Assembly (NCBI RefSeq): GCF_036417845.1
Contig: NC_089978.1
Coordinates: 134,906,288-134,970,287 of the forward strand
Source of the DNA: Apteryx mantelli
Lineage: Eukaryota; Chordata; Aves; Apterygiformes; Apterygidae
Length of the DNA stretch: 64,000 bases
Direction: 5' to 3'
Part shown: one piece after another, positions 47,001 through 57,400 of the stretch
How the letters are laid out: every line of letters begins with the position of its first letter
Position numbering within the stretch: position 1 is the first letter of the stretch
The notes under the pieces: model-generated
The model's database searches: none
Told to the model about the DNA's origin: nothing
The model's input: only the letters and a program-made list of their open reading frames with translations
Translations under genes and position numbers: made by a program

Positions 47001-50000
47001 AATGGGCACTTTCTGCCAAATGAAGCTCCTGAGCTGAGCATAACGCAAAATTCATCCGATTCCCAACCTGATCTCAGCATCAGATTGTTCAACAATCACA
47101 ATAACACAGAAACACCAGAAATCTTACGAAAGGAGGCCCCTCGCAAATACATACTGAAGCTAAAGAAACTGCAGCCTAAGGACAGTGGGACCTGGAGATG
47201 CCACATCCATTCAGACTCTCCATTGATTAATCAGAACATTGTCTTTGATTTGAAGGTATTAGGTATGTGACAACAAAAATCTTGATGCAGAAGCTCCAGC
47301 TCACATGCAGTGCTCTCTCCAGCTCATGAGCTGAGCTTTTACTTTCCAGCATCCCAAGCAATGGTGTTGCAGGGCCAATTTCTCAGGGCCTCCAACACCA
47401 CAGCTAGTGGATTGCCCTGCTACCTGAGCTCTGTCCCTTACTTCCTCCTGTTTTCCTTTGCAGGCTTGCCCTAAAAGATCCCTCTCTCCTTGCAGTTTGC
47501 TCTTCTCAGCTTTGGTGGGCTTGGGAATTTTGGCTCTTTAAAAAAGTTAGCTCAGACGCTAACTGTTTGTCCTCCCTGGGATATTTTGTGTCTTTTCTCT
47601 GAGTCCTCTCTCAGCTGAGCACCGCGTGCATCTCTGTAAGTGACTAGAGAGTTCCAGATCAAGGGTGCACACAGTGAAGTATAGTCACTGCTTTCCCTGC
47701 CTCTGTTTGTATTTCTGTCTGTTCTGAATTCAGGTTTTCAAAATCCAGCCTTGGAAAGAAAGTACTCAACTGTTGACAGCACTGTCAACTTGTCATGGCA
47801 TCTGAACTTCCAGGAGATAAAATGGAAAGAAGGTTTCACAGGACAACTGAATTGGAAACCACAGGGAAATACAACCTCTTATATGCTATTTGACTTCAAT
47901 GTCACAGCCTGGGGAAAGCAGCATGTGACCAAAAAGAGTAGCCCCTTTCTGTTTGAGGAAAATACAACGGGATCTTCAGGTGTCCTGGAAGTGAAACTCA
48001 AAAAAGTCCAGTTCAAGCACTCTGGACAGTACCAGATCCAGCTGGTGTACAACAGAAGATACGTACAGAGCAAGATAGAGCTCTTGGTTATGAAAGGTGA
48101 GAAGCAGGTTGGGAGCTGAGGAGCTGCTGAAACCCAGAAGCCACAAGGGTATGGATGGACCTATCCTCCCATCCTCCCCTTCATGTGTCTCTTTCTTATC
48201 TTCACAGTCTTGGCTAACCCTGTTGGGCCACTTGCCAGAGGGGCTGAGATGACCCTGCTCTGCCAGGTCTCTAGTCCCCTCCCACCCAATGCCCATCTAT
48301 GCTGGGAACGTGTGAATGGGACTCAGATGGACTTTAAGAAGTCAAAACAGAATGAAGCAAAGGTGGAGGTGACCGTCAGTACTGCAGGACTGTGGAACTG
48401 TCACCTCATAGAAGACAACAACAGGAAGATCAGTCTTAATTACACTGTGGGTATGGAAATTACCGTCATGTTTCTGCCTCCACTCAAAGGGCTTAAACTA
48501 CTGTCTGTGTCTGCCTCTGAATACTTTTCTTCTTCCACAGAGGAAGCTCCTGTTTGGATTAGCTATGTGGTAATTGGAGCAAGTACTGGAGCCAGTGTGT
48601 TGGTGTTTGGCATTGCATGCTTGTGTATAATCGCTGGTATGAGCTGGCAGCGGAGAAGGGTGAGTGCCCTGGTCCCAGGGAAAGGTGAAGAGATGGCTGT
48701 CTCCCCAAAGTATAGGAGGAGTTTGAGCTGTCTGGGAACAAGGCAGAACAGATAAAGGGTCAATCTTTTCACTTATACCAAATGGTGAGAGATGGTCTGC
48801 AGATAGTGGGGATGTCAGAAAGCGGTTTACTACCACTTCAGAGGAAAGCATTTTAAGCATAAAAACATCCAATTGTGATTTATCCCTTCTATCTTGGCAG
48901 CAACGGGCAAAAAGGATGGCACTAGCTAGACAACATTGGCTGGAAAACAGGACGTGTCAGTGTCAACAGTAAGTGGTAATGAGGGCGCCTGGAATGGGCA
49001 AAGACTCTGGCTTCAAGAAAGGGGAGCTGGATGGTTGAGCAGGGAGGACTGGAGCATGGCCCTGCTTGGTGTCTACACTACAGCTGCATCTTACTTATGT
49101 TGATAATCTGAATGATATTCCTGTATGTTTAATGAATTTCTTGTTATACCCCAAACCTGTGGTAGCACTGTGCTGACAAATTTTGGAGTGGAGAAGTTTC
49201 ACCTGAATTGCCTTTATATTGAGAAACGTTTGCCAAACCCAGGCAGGAGTTTCAGATTCCTCTGGTTGGATTCAGAGTGGATCTGTGAACTAGATATTGA
49301 GGTTGTAAATACTGAGGTGGGAGGCACCCAACCAAACTCAAGGATGAAAACCAACTTTGTAAAACTTATAAGATCCATAATGTCACTCCAGCTGTGCTAG
49401 CACAGTGCTGAACAGCAGTCTGTGAAAATTGCCAATAACCTCTTGGGAGCAAGGAGAGAGAAGAGAAAATCACAAAATAAGGTGAACTCTGCCCTCTCTC
49501 AAAGGCCTTGGGCAATATTAAATATACCATCACATCCTGGCCTTTCTCATGGGAACAAGGATTTCTCATCAGAAAAGCTGCTATTTTAAGGACTTTAGGC
49601 TTATATGGCATTAGAAACAGCTGTGGAGAAATACTGGCAACTAGTCTGTCATTGGAAGTGGAGAGCTAGGGACAGTATAAATGATTGCACATACCAGTTC
49701 AATAAATAGGTAGGTATAGAACTGTACTTCTTGATTTTCACACTGAATACAGTGGCAAACTGTGATAGTTTGATTTGCACTCTTTTCACCGTCAGTAAGA
49801 ATTCAGTGAGAATGACTATTGGTAAATATGACTTCATAGCTGGGATATGCGATGAAGAGTTGGTTAGCATTAGATGTGTCATAGAAGTCATCTCATTTTC
49901 ACCTACTTTTCATCAAGGTCAAAAATGATCCCTGTTAGGAGGGGACAAAAACCATGCAACTACATAAAAATTAGCTAAACCTGTGCAATACAGTTGTTCT

Positions 50001-50242
50001 TTAACCCTCTCTGCCAAGTAAGCAACTCAGTACAACTACAACACAAACCACAGGCCCGTGTATGCACAAATAACTGTCTGCCTCCTGAACTGCAGGAGGG
50101 AGGCAGTCATTCTACAGTCTTGGCCCTCTAGACTGGACAAAGATCTGGGGGGCTGGCTGGTTCGCAGTATCAAAATAAGGCCTTTCACCTCTCCAGGACT
50201 GCTGCTCACATAATTCCTTTCTCTTGCAGCCGGCTGAATTAG
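43991..50242 (+). CDS. CD4: CD4 T-cell co-receptor
   Basis: Nine coding exons (43991-44057, 46343-46498, 46584-46736, 46987-47262, 47734-48096, 48208-48450, 48541-48659, 48901-48968, 50230-50242) join in frame into 485 residues. Order: signal peptide (1-29), D1 split over two exons (about 30-125), D2 (126-217), D3 (218-338), D4 (339-419), TM (about 425-452), tail (453-485). The D1-splitting intron is a CD4 hallmark. D3 lacks a disulfide, as in other CD4s. The tail holds TCQCQ, the CxC zinc clasp that binds Lck. CD4 binds MHC class II on antigen-presenting cells and brings Lck to the T-cell receptor. D2 has one cysteine (C197) and D1 has an extra one (C111). LAG3 upstream and GPR162 downstream match mammalian synteny. 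The start could also be the Met at codon 8 or 9. Confidence 0.92.
44577..44799 (+). other. Unexplained exon-like ORF inside CD4 intron 1
   Basis: Bounded by a good acceptor (ccccttatttcag) and a good donor (aagtg|gtgagt), open throughout. The second half encodes ETKICNLTLKSNMDNFTAVM, then QDWSFCGNQSIYHYILNLTL and EGMGRG. Four N-glycosylation sequons (NLT, NFT, NQS, NLT) fall within about 40 residues, suggesting an extracellular protein. The pattern C, MD, DW, C, Y, L, LE loosely recalls the RAMP ectodomain, especially RAMP2 and RAMP3. A second acceptor at 44645 (gccggcag) is also usable. Either acceptor is in frame with the CD4 signal-peptide exon (phase 1), but splicing on to the CD4 D1 exon shifts frame and soon hits a stop. 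It could be a nested gene exon, an alternative CD4 exon, a pseudogene exon or chance. Confidence 0.4.
46343..46498 (+). CDS. CD4: CD4 exon, D1 first half
   Basis: Residues 23-74, starting GLIPIMAQKEELQTG and containing KVILNCKG (C47) and VTWKY. Acceptor gacttttag, donor gtaaaa, phase 1. Confidence 0.9.
46584..46736 (+). CDS. CD4: CD4 exon, D1 second half
   Basis: Residues 75-125 with LRLSDAGSYSCECESRPVVT. C109 is the canonical F-strand Cys; C111 is additional. Acceptor tttcaaaag, donor gtgagt, phase 1. Confidence 0.9.
46987..47262 (+). CDS. CD4: CD4 exon, D2
   Basis: Residues 126-217. The F strand reads KKLQPKDSGTWRCHIH (C197), matching the CD4 D2 pattern DSGTWxC. The C strand (PDLSIRLFNN) has no partner cysteine, whereas human D2 has one there. 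Acceptor ctctttacag, donor gtatgt. Confidence 0.9.
47734..48096 (+). CDS. CD4: CD4 exon, D3
   Basis: Residues 218-338, V-like and disulfide-free: VNLSWHLNF, GQLNWKPQG, MLFDFNVTAWG, KKVQFKHSGQYQIQLV. The SGQYQIQL F strand carries no Cys, as in mammalian CD4 D3. Phase 1 at both ends. Confidence 0.9.
48208..48450 (+). CDS. CD4: CD4 exon, D4
   Basis: Residues 339-419: MTLLCQVSSP (C357), HLCWERVNG (C370), STAGLWNCHL (C403). C357-C403 is the expected pair; C370 is an extra cysteine next to the C-strand Trp. Acceptor tcttcacag, donor gtatgg. Confidence 0.88.
48541..48659 (+). CDS. CD4: CD4 exon, transmembrane
   Basis: Residues 420-459: EEAPVW, then WISYVVIGASTGASVLVFGI and ACLCIIAG, ending in the MSWQRRR stop-transfer. 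Membrane-proximal Cys residues could be palmitoylated, as in mammalian CD4. Acceptor ttcttccacag, donor gtgagt, phase 0. Confidence 0.9.
48901..48968 (+). CDS. CD4: CD4 exon, Lck-binding tail
   Basis: Residues 460-481: QRAKRMALARQHWLENRTCQ then CQ. It contains the CxC motif (C478, C480) preceded by a basic helix like mammalian [22 protein letters not shown]. Donor gtaagt, phase 2. Reading through the donor would give CQCQQ and a stop. Confidence 0.9.
50230..50242 (+). CDS. CD4: CD4 last coding exon (H-R-L-N-stop)
   Basis: After acceptor ctcttgcag, 13 nt complete His and encode RLN then TAG. The result CQCQHRLN parallels human CQCPHRFQ but stops seven residues earlier. Intron phase (2) is respected. 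Confidence 0.78.
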
Positions 50243-50605
50243 TAGTATTGCAGCACTTGAGCCAGAAGAATTGCTGAAGTCTTGGCCTGTAACAAAACAC
50301 CTGCCAACCCACAGTGCTTCCTGTGAATCCATCTCCCCTTCTCCTCTTTTGATGTAATTCTTATTCCTTCATCTTCCTCCCAATCTAATGCCATGGAGGG
50401 ATGTTGTCTGGCTAGGAGCCAAAGGGCAAGACAAGAAACCCTGTAGGATTATGGTTGAGCCCCAGTTCTATAATGAGAGACAGTGAATAGAAGGGTATAC
50501 ATACTTGTATTTTGCTTATGCACTTAATTTGACCTTCTTGTGGAATTTATTGTATACACTTATTTTATCTGCCTGAGCTACAATAAATTACTTCAGGGGT
50601 TTCTT
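50243..50605 (+). other. CD4: CD4 3' UTR
   Basis: About 0.36 kb from the TAG to just past the AATAAA at 50582. Confidence 0.7.
50582..50587 (+). terminator. CD4: CD4 poly(A) signal AATAAA
   Basis: AATAAA in gagctacaataaattact, 340 bp beyond the CD4 stop, followed by a T-rich stretch. Confidence 0.75.
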
Positions 50606-53600
50606 TGCAAGCTGGACTAATTTTTTTCTGATGCATTCTCATCTGATTCAAATATAACGTGCGTTTCTCCCTTTCGTGCTAGGATGTGGAATCCTCATTC
50701 CCATTATCTCCTACTTCCCAGGCTGCCAGAAACCTTCCCTAACTTACCTGTCTTCAGCTGTCCATGAAACCTACCTATCTTCATTGGCCTTTCCATAGCA
50801 GTGTGAACCCTACTGCACTCTCTTCCCCAGCCCTGTTCTCCAGCCGGTGGTCCTCACTCCTCCCAACACCTCCAGCTGTCATCTCTTCCATGCCCCCTAG
50901 TCACAGATTTCCACAGAACAAACCAATGCACAGGTAAAAACAGCACAAGCAATAGGAATATCCAGGACTCATTTTGCTGGGAAAACAGTTCAGGAAACCG
51001 ATGACTTCAGGAAAGGCAGAATTAAATCAGAGCCCGAAGAAGTTGTGAATGTTTATCTAGAGAGTAAGTTTGGGAAAAGTGTGACAAAGAAGTTTCCTAG
51101 CAGAACAAGACAGCTTTGGTCTATGTAAGTCAGCAAATTGCACAGAACAGATGCTTTTGAGAACTCCATTGAGAATGGCAGCTCTTTGTTGGCTGAGAGA
51201 AATGGAAGAGAGAGTGAAAAGTCCAGGGAATTTAGGAGAGAAGTAAAAGTATTTTGCAAAGATGTCAGAACGTCCTGAAAGAAAAATACTGTTAAAATAT
51301 GTACACAGAAGTCTTGTGCTTACGTAAATTATTCTTCTACTTTCTGCTAGAGATGGGTTATAAAGGCTTTAAGGTCCTACGCAACTTTAGCTGTCACTTA
51401 CTGTAGTTTAGGTTTGCTCATTTACTCCGGGTTTGCTGAGGAGAGGCAAAAAGAGACACTGCACTGTGGAAATAGCTTTTGATGGCAATGACCCCCTTGA
51501 AGGATGTGTGGTGTGGAAGGAGGGGTTTTTTCTCTGTAACGGTCATGTCAGCATTGCATAGTTATTGACAGTAAATATACCAGGTGGCAACAAGGGTAGA
51601 GATAACACCTGCAAACTGGAGGAAACCTTTCACCCTCACTTGTTGAAACATGCCACAAACACTGCTCACTCCTGGACTGCAGATGCAGCCCTGCACAGCT
51701 GTGGCAGCACGTGTGGGCCAGCCTTTGTGTAGCCACCACCAGTGGGATGCCTGTTCCTTTGTGATCATCTGCACTCAAAAAGGAGTGATGATGTCATTTT
51801 CCTTCCCAATGTCATTCCTAATAATATTTTCATTCCCATAGTTTGTGCCTGTGAATACAAAACTACATTAATTTTGGAAAAACCTTAGTCCAAATCCATG
51901 TGTATACAGTCACTCTTTCTGCTCATGTCCTGTCCCTGAATTCCTAGCATAGCTTGGGAGTTAATCAAGACCCATCAGTCTGCCAAAGGGGACAGCATCA
52001 GGATTTAAGAAGTCAACTGAAGCTTATGCTTGGGAGCTGTACGGAGGAAATAAGCATAGTGTTAGTGGTGTTCAATATAATGATTATGCCAAAGCGCTTG
52101 GAATATTTCCCTGTATCAAAACCAACCCCTATGCCTGCTGTCCAGACCCTTTTCCTTATATAACTGCTAGAGTACACAAGGCCATTTATGAGTCTGCTCT
52201 TGCTTTCCACTCATACAGATGTCCAGAGCAGAGGGATTATTCCACTGGGTGAGCAAACATTATAAACTCCTCCAGCACTGCAGCCATCTTCAGCAACTCG
52301 AATGCTCACCTGAGACTCTGGCAGCTGAACCAAAGACCTCTGTACCTAAAAAACAAGCCTTGACTTTTTTGACAAAGAAACACTAAGCTAATAGGACCTA
52401 CCTGGCCTCCAGCAGAGGTCTTAAATGCCTGTGGACACCTCAAGCCTGGCCTGTGTGGGATTAAATGCATGAATAGCAAAGAAAACCTGCACTTGGGACA
52501 GCTCAGTAGATACAAGAGCATGGAAGTGTCTATACTGTATGACAGAGCTGACTGCACCTGCACTAAAACAGCAAGCAGCACATCTGTCTCAGCACAACCC
52601 TGATCTCACACTAACAGGCAGCAGTGCTGTCTCCCAGACTGGTTGTCCCATGCAGTGAGGAGTGGCACTGTGTGCATATGCTGTCCTGAGCTCAGCAATC
52701 TCAGTGCCAAGTTCTGCACTCATGTACCAAAATGCTGGAAGAGGCACACAAAGTCCCTGCAAGTGGCCAAAGGCTGGGTCTCTAATCATAGTTAGAACTG
52801 ATCTTCAAAACACTGCAAAGTCGCCACTCACACTACCAGCACAGAATCCTCCCTTATGAGTTTCCATGTGGATTGGTGGGCTTTACCATGGATTTGGTGG
52901 TGCCACTGGAGTGTCTGCACATGCACAGCTGGGCTGGTACATGCACAGCTTCCAGTTCTCCAATGTGGATGGGTTTTTTGGTCTCTCAAAAGTGAAAAGC
53001 CTTCCTCAATGCTGCAAACTGCTCAGTAGGGCTCAGGACGTCAGCAGTCATGACTCCAGCCCTATTCTGTCCCCATTTGAAACTCACTTGCAAGCACAGC
53101 CCACTCCCAGCTCCAGTCTTATAAAATCTTTTTCTGGCTTCTGTCCTTTCTGTATCTTTTCACAAGACAATCTGCTTTGTTCCCTAGATTTACAAACTGC
53201 CCTGACAGAGAGAAGAAACATCCACATACTGAGTCCTAGATGGGTTTTGCAGAGAGCTGTATCCAAGTGCAATATTAACAGCTTCAGTGTGGGCTGCAAG
53301 GCAGTGGGGAGGTGGAAGAAAGACAGTTCAAACCAGATGAGAGCAAACTTGCAAGGAAAATCATGAGTGTCAATGCAGAGGTGCCTGATGAGTCCCCAGC
53401 TGGGATGGCTTGCAATACCATCTTCAGCAGTCCTGGGTTATTGTATGCAACAAAATGTTCCCCTTCTGACACAACAGTCTCTCTTCGCAGCCTATGCCGT
53501 ATCATTGTGGCAGCAGCGCTGCTACAAGGCATTTAAAATACGTTTTTAGAGATGAGATGCCAAGTGGCCCTATCAGACCACTTTTGTGTGGTCCCTTCCT

Positions 53601-53977
53601 TGTGGTATTCAAGGGCTTTACAGGCTGTCTTGCATGTATCCTGATCCTTCTCAGAAGGCGTAGGGGAGTGCTCCCTTTCCTAGGTGTGAAAAGAGTATAT
53701 CTACACGAGGCAATAGGATGGTGCCTCTGCCCAATACAAACTCCAGTCAGATACAACCCTACAACGCAACAAAACAATGATAGACATATTTTATCAAGTG
53801 AGGACAGCTCAACAGAGCTGATGACCTGAGATTATGGCAGGACCCAGAAGGGCATACCTGGTAGCATTTACAAAATGACAACAGCAGCCAGAGCACTGTG
53901 CAGTGTTGTGGGAACAGCCATGAAAACCCATAGTTTAGAAAAAGCTGAGAAATGTTAGTTTTCCCTAATGTGTTTTT
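50606..53977. other. Intergenic, nothing recognised
   Basis: No supported exon, RNA gene or named repeat. The longest frame (52866-53366, +) has no family motif. Confidence 0.5.
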
Positions 53978-54492
53978 GTCCAGTTCTGGGCTCCCCAGTA
54001 CAAGAGAGACATGGAACTACTGGAGAGAGTCCAGCGGAGGGCTATGAAAGTGATTAGGGGACTGGATCATAGGATCCCTCCTATGAGGAAAGGCTGAGAG
54101 AGCTGGGCCTGTTTAGCCTGGAGAAGAGAAGACTGAGAGGGGATCTTATCAATGTCTACAAATATCTGAAGGGAGGATGTCAAGAGGATGGGGTCAGACT
54201 CTTTTCAGTGGTGCCCAGCAACAGGACATGAGGCAACGGGTACAAACTGAAACACAGACAGTTCCATCTGAACATGAGGAAATACTTTTTCACTGTGAGG
54301 GTGACAGAGCACTGGAACAGGTTGCCCAGAGAGGTTGTGGAGTCTCCTTCTCTGGAGATATTCCAAACACGCCTGGATGCAGTCCTGTGCAATGTGCTCT
54401 AGGTGACCCTGCTTGAGCAGGGGGGTTGGACTAGATGATCTCCAGAGGTCCCTTCCAACCTCAACCATTCTGTGATTCTGTGATTCTGTGTT
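53978..54492 (+). mobile_element. CR1 LINE 3' end (young-looking subfamily)
   Basis: Begins at gtccagttctgggctcccc, runs through the ORF2 C terminus (agagctgggcctgtttagcc, gatcttatcaatgtctacaa) and ends with four attctgtg-type octamers. One frame disruption follows the ggatcataggatccctcc segment. It is very similar, in opposite orientation, to the 26.1-kb copy and similar to the 33.5-kb copy. Confidence 0.95.
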
Positions 54493-57400
54493 GATCTTTC
54501 TGATACTGCTGTTCCCCACATTTCTGGGCTGCAGAAGGGAAAAAGCATGACCATCCACACACTTCAATCCTTTGGATCTGTCTCCAATCTATGATCCCCT
54601 GTCAGGACACACAGACTAGCTTGCTCCAGCAGAGAAAGGAGCTTTGACACAGCTATGAATATACTGCCCTATGCAGTTCTGCTGAACTAGAAACATATGG
54701 ACTGAAATAACCCCAGTCCCTAGCCTTGCCTTCTCAAGTTTCCTTCTTCCTAGTGTATTGCTGCCCTTTGACTGCAATGTGAAGCTGTGATTTGGTGGAG
54801 TCTGTCAGCCCTGATCTGCTGAGGCAGCTCACATGACTTGTGCTCCCTGCAGGCTCTGCAGCAAAGCATTCGCATCCCTCAGCGTTCAGAGCCAAATGAC
54901 CCTGTGTGTTTCCTTCCACATTCCCAAAGTCTAGAAGGGAAGAAGATGGATGCCTGAGCCTCTTTACATTTCTCTTTATCTCAGGGAAAAAATGAACAGT
55001 TTTCAGTGTCACTGTTCATTTTAGTGGCTCCTCAGCCAAATTCAGCTGCAGAGAGTGAGTAGCCTCGAGCTGCCCTTCTCAAAGGTGAGGGTGTAGTAGG
55101 AGCATGAGATCCTTGCAGCTGCTCAGCTCTGGACTGGTTCTTTTCTTAGTGTATTCTCAAGTGTATTCTTGCTAGGAGAGCCATTGGGATTTGTTAGTGC
55201 ACTCACATCTGAGTAGTACCTCCAAATCACAGCGGGCTGCCTTTGCCACTGCAGCTTCCTCACGCATGTCAGCATCCTTCCCCAGAATCCCCTCTAAAAC
55301 ACTCTTTGGCTCTCCTCCTGCTTGTTTTGTAGCCAGCTTGGCTGAACCTTAGAGGTGCCAAAGTCTTCCAGATTTGGAGAATTAGAAAATAGCAGAATAA
55401 GGCATGGTGGCAGAGACTGCCTACTGGGAATCAAAAGGAAAGGGAGGAGAAACACCAGCTCCTCAGTTCTTCAGCACTAACTGGCTGATGTCAAATTGTC
55501 CACTTCAGATGCTGGGGTTGGGAAGTTCCTTCTTGGAGCTTGCAACTACACTCTGAAGTGGCTGGGAGGAGGTGAAGTCCTTCAGATGAACAGCAATCAC
55601 AGTGATGCTGGCTCTGTGAGGGCCACAGCTCTGAAGGGGTGACCACACCAACTGGAACCACAGGGGACGCTTGAGAGAGCTCCCCTGGCAGAAGCCTGCT
55701 GTATCCAGCATGTCAGAGGTAGCACTCCTGAAGGCTGGCCCTCCTGAAATCACAGCCCATTTCTGAACAAAAAAGGTCGATCTGATCTTGAGAAATCTCA
55801 AACATACCTAGACAAGCTAGGGGAACAGGTAGTCATATGAATGATGTAATTCTGTGTTAACAGATGCAAAGTAAAGAAATCATTTCAGCTCCCTTCAGAT
55901 ATTGCAGGTTCCTAAATTAATGATTCAAGAGCTCTTATTTATACTTTCTGTGGATGAGAACAAACAAGTGTTCAACAATTTTGAAAAGTAGCACAATTAA
56001 ATTCTGAAAGGACATTTTTACATCCTGTACAGTCTGGGACTCACTGTCCCCAGAATATCACTGAGACCAGAAGTGCAGAAGGAATGGAAAAGGGATCAGT
56101 AATATACAGAAGAGAAGAACACACAAATCATTACATCAGGCATGTAGAAGGGTTGGAAGAGCAAAAGAATATACACATCTGCCAAATGTCATGCAGCTTG
56201 ATAACAACCACACATTTGATAATCCTATCTTGGTACTTCCTTTTCTCAAGAAATATATCATATAAAAATGATTATGTATGTGAGAGGAAAAAGTCTTTTA
56301 GAAAGTGCCCAGCTTCCTAAGGAAAAACATAGTGGGCTGTAAACAAGCATCTGCAAGTCTGAATCCTAGTTTTTACATTGCAAGCCATTAATATTTCTAT
56401 GCAGCTCATGACCAGTATTAGCCAAGGTCTTCTGTGCCCTGAGATGAACTATTATCACTTGCCCATTTTGCAGATAAATTACCTGAGAAATCTCACTAAA
56501 TCTTTTCATACAGTGCTAGAAATAGAACCTAAGGCTTCGGTACGATAAATCTACATTGCAGTCACTCTGTCTTTTCTGAACGAATACGCTAATGTAACTG
56601 CTTGGCTGGATTATTGTTATCCATTAACCAAACCCTGCTCAAAGAGCCAGAAAGGATGCCAGGAGACCTAGCAAGCATACCAGTGTAGCATCACAAGAAA
56701 TTATGTAAGACACACACAGAGTACATGGTGGGGCTCTAAGAGCACAGATTTCATTGCATCCATGATCTGTGAAAAACACATGTGAAACGTTCCATTGTCA
56801 CTGTCTGGGCCCTGAGTTAGGAGCTGCAAACATACCAGGGCCCTATATTTAGAAGTGAGTTTGGATATTCTGTTAATGCTTTTGCTTTTATGATTTTGGT
56901 GTTTGTTTTTCAGTTAATGAGATCTTTAAGAATATGGGGCACCTGCTTTTGAAGCATTTGCCCAAATCTGCAGTACTGCTGTCCAGAAAGAGCACATTTT
57001 AAGCAATGAACTTTTCCAGAAAACAGTTTTTACCCTGACATTGTAACACTGGTGTTATTTGGGGCCTGGATGCCTTAGGACACTCTCGTGAGCTACTGAG
57101 CCTTTGGAAGACAGAAAACTGGTCAGTCTGGCCTGGCTCTTTAGGGGTTAAAAATCACTCCCAGCTGGTATGTATCTGTGGGTACTTCTAGGAAATGAGT
57201 CTGAGGGTCTCGCTTCTAGCTCCTGTATCACAAATTCAGAGCTGGTCAAAGCCTACACTGGTAAAACTTATTTTCATTACAACATACACATTTGCCGAAA
57301 TGAACCATGGAGATGATATGATTTTGACAAAGCTGAATTTGAGAGTTGCTTGATTTCCTGCTTGGTGCTTTGACAGCTCACCTCGAGGAGCTAGGGAGTC

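Noticed and set aside
48660-48755. CD4 tail read straight through the TM exon donor
   Set aside because: It yields an unrelated tail without a CxC motif, whereas splicing to 48901 gives the conserved Lck-binding sequence.
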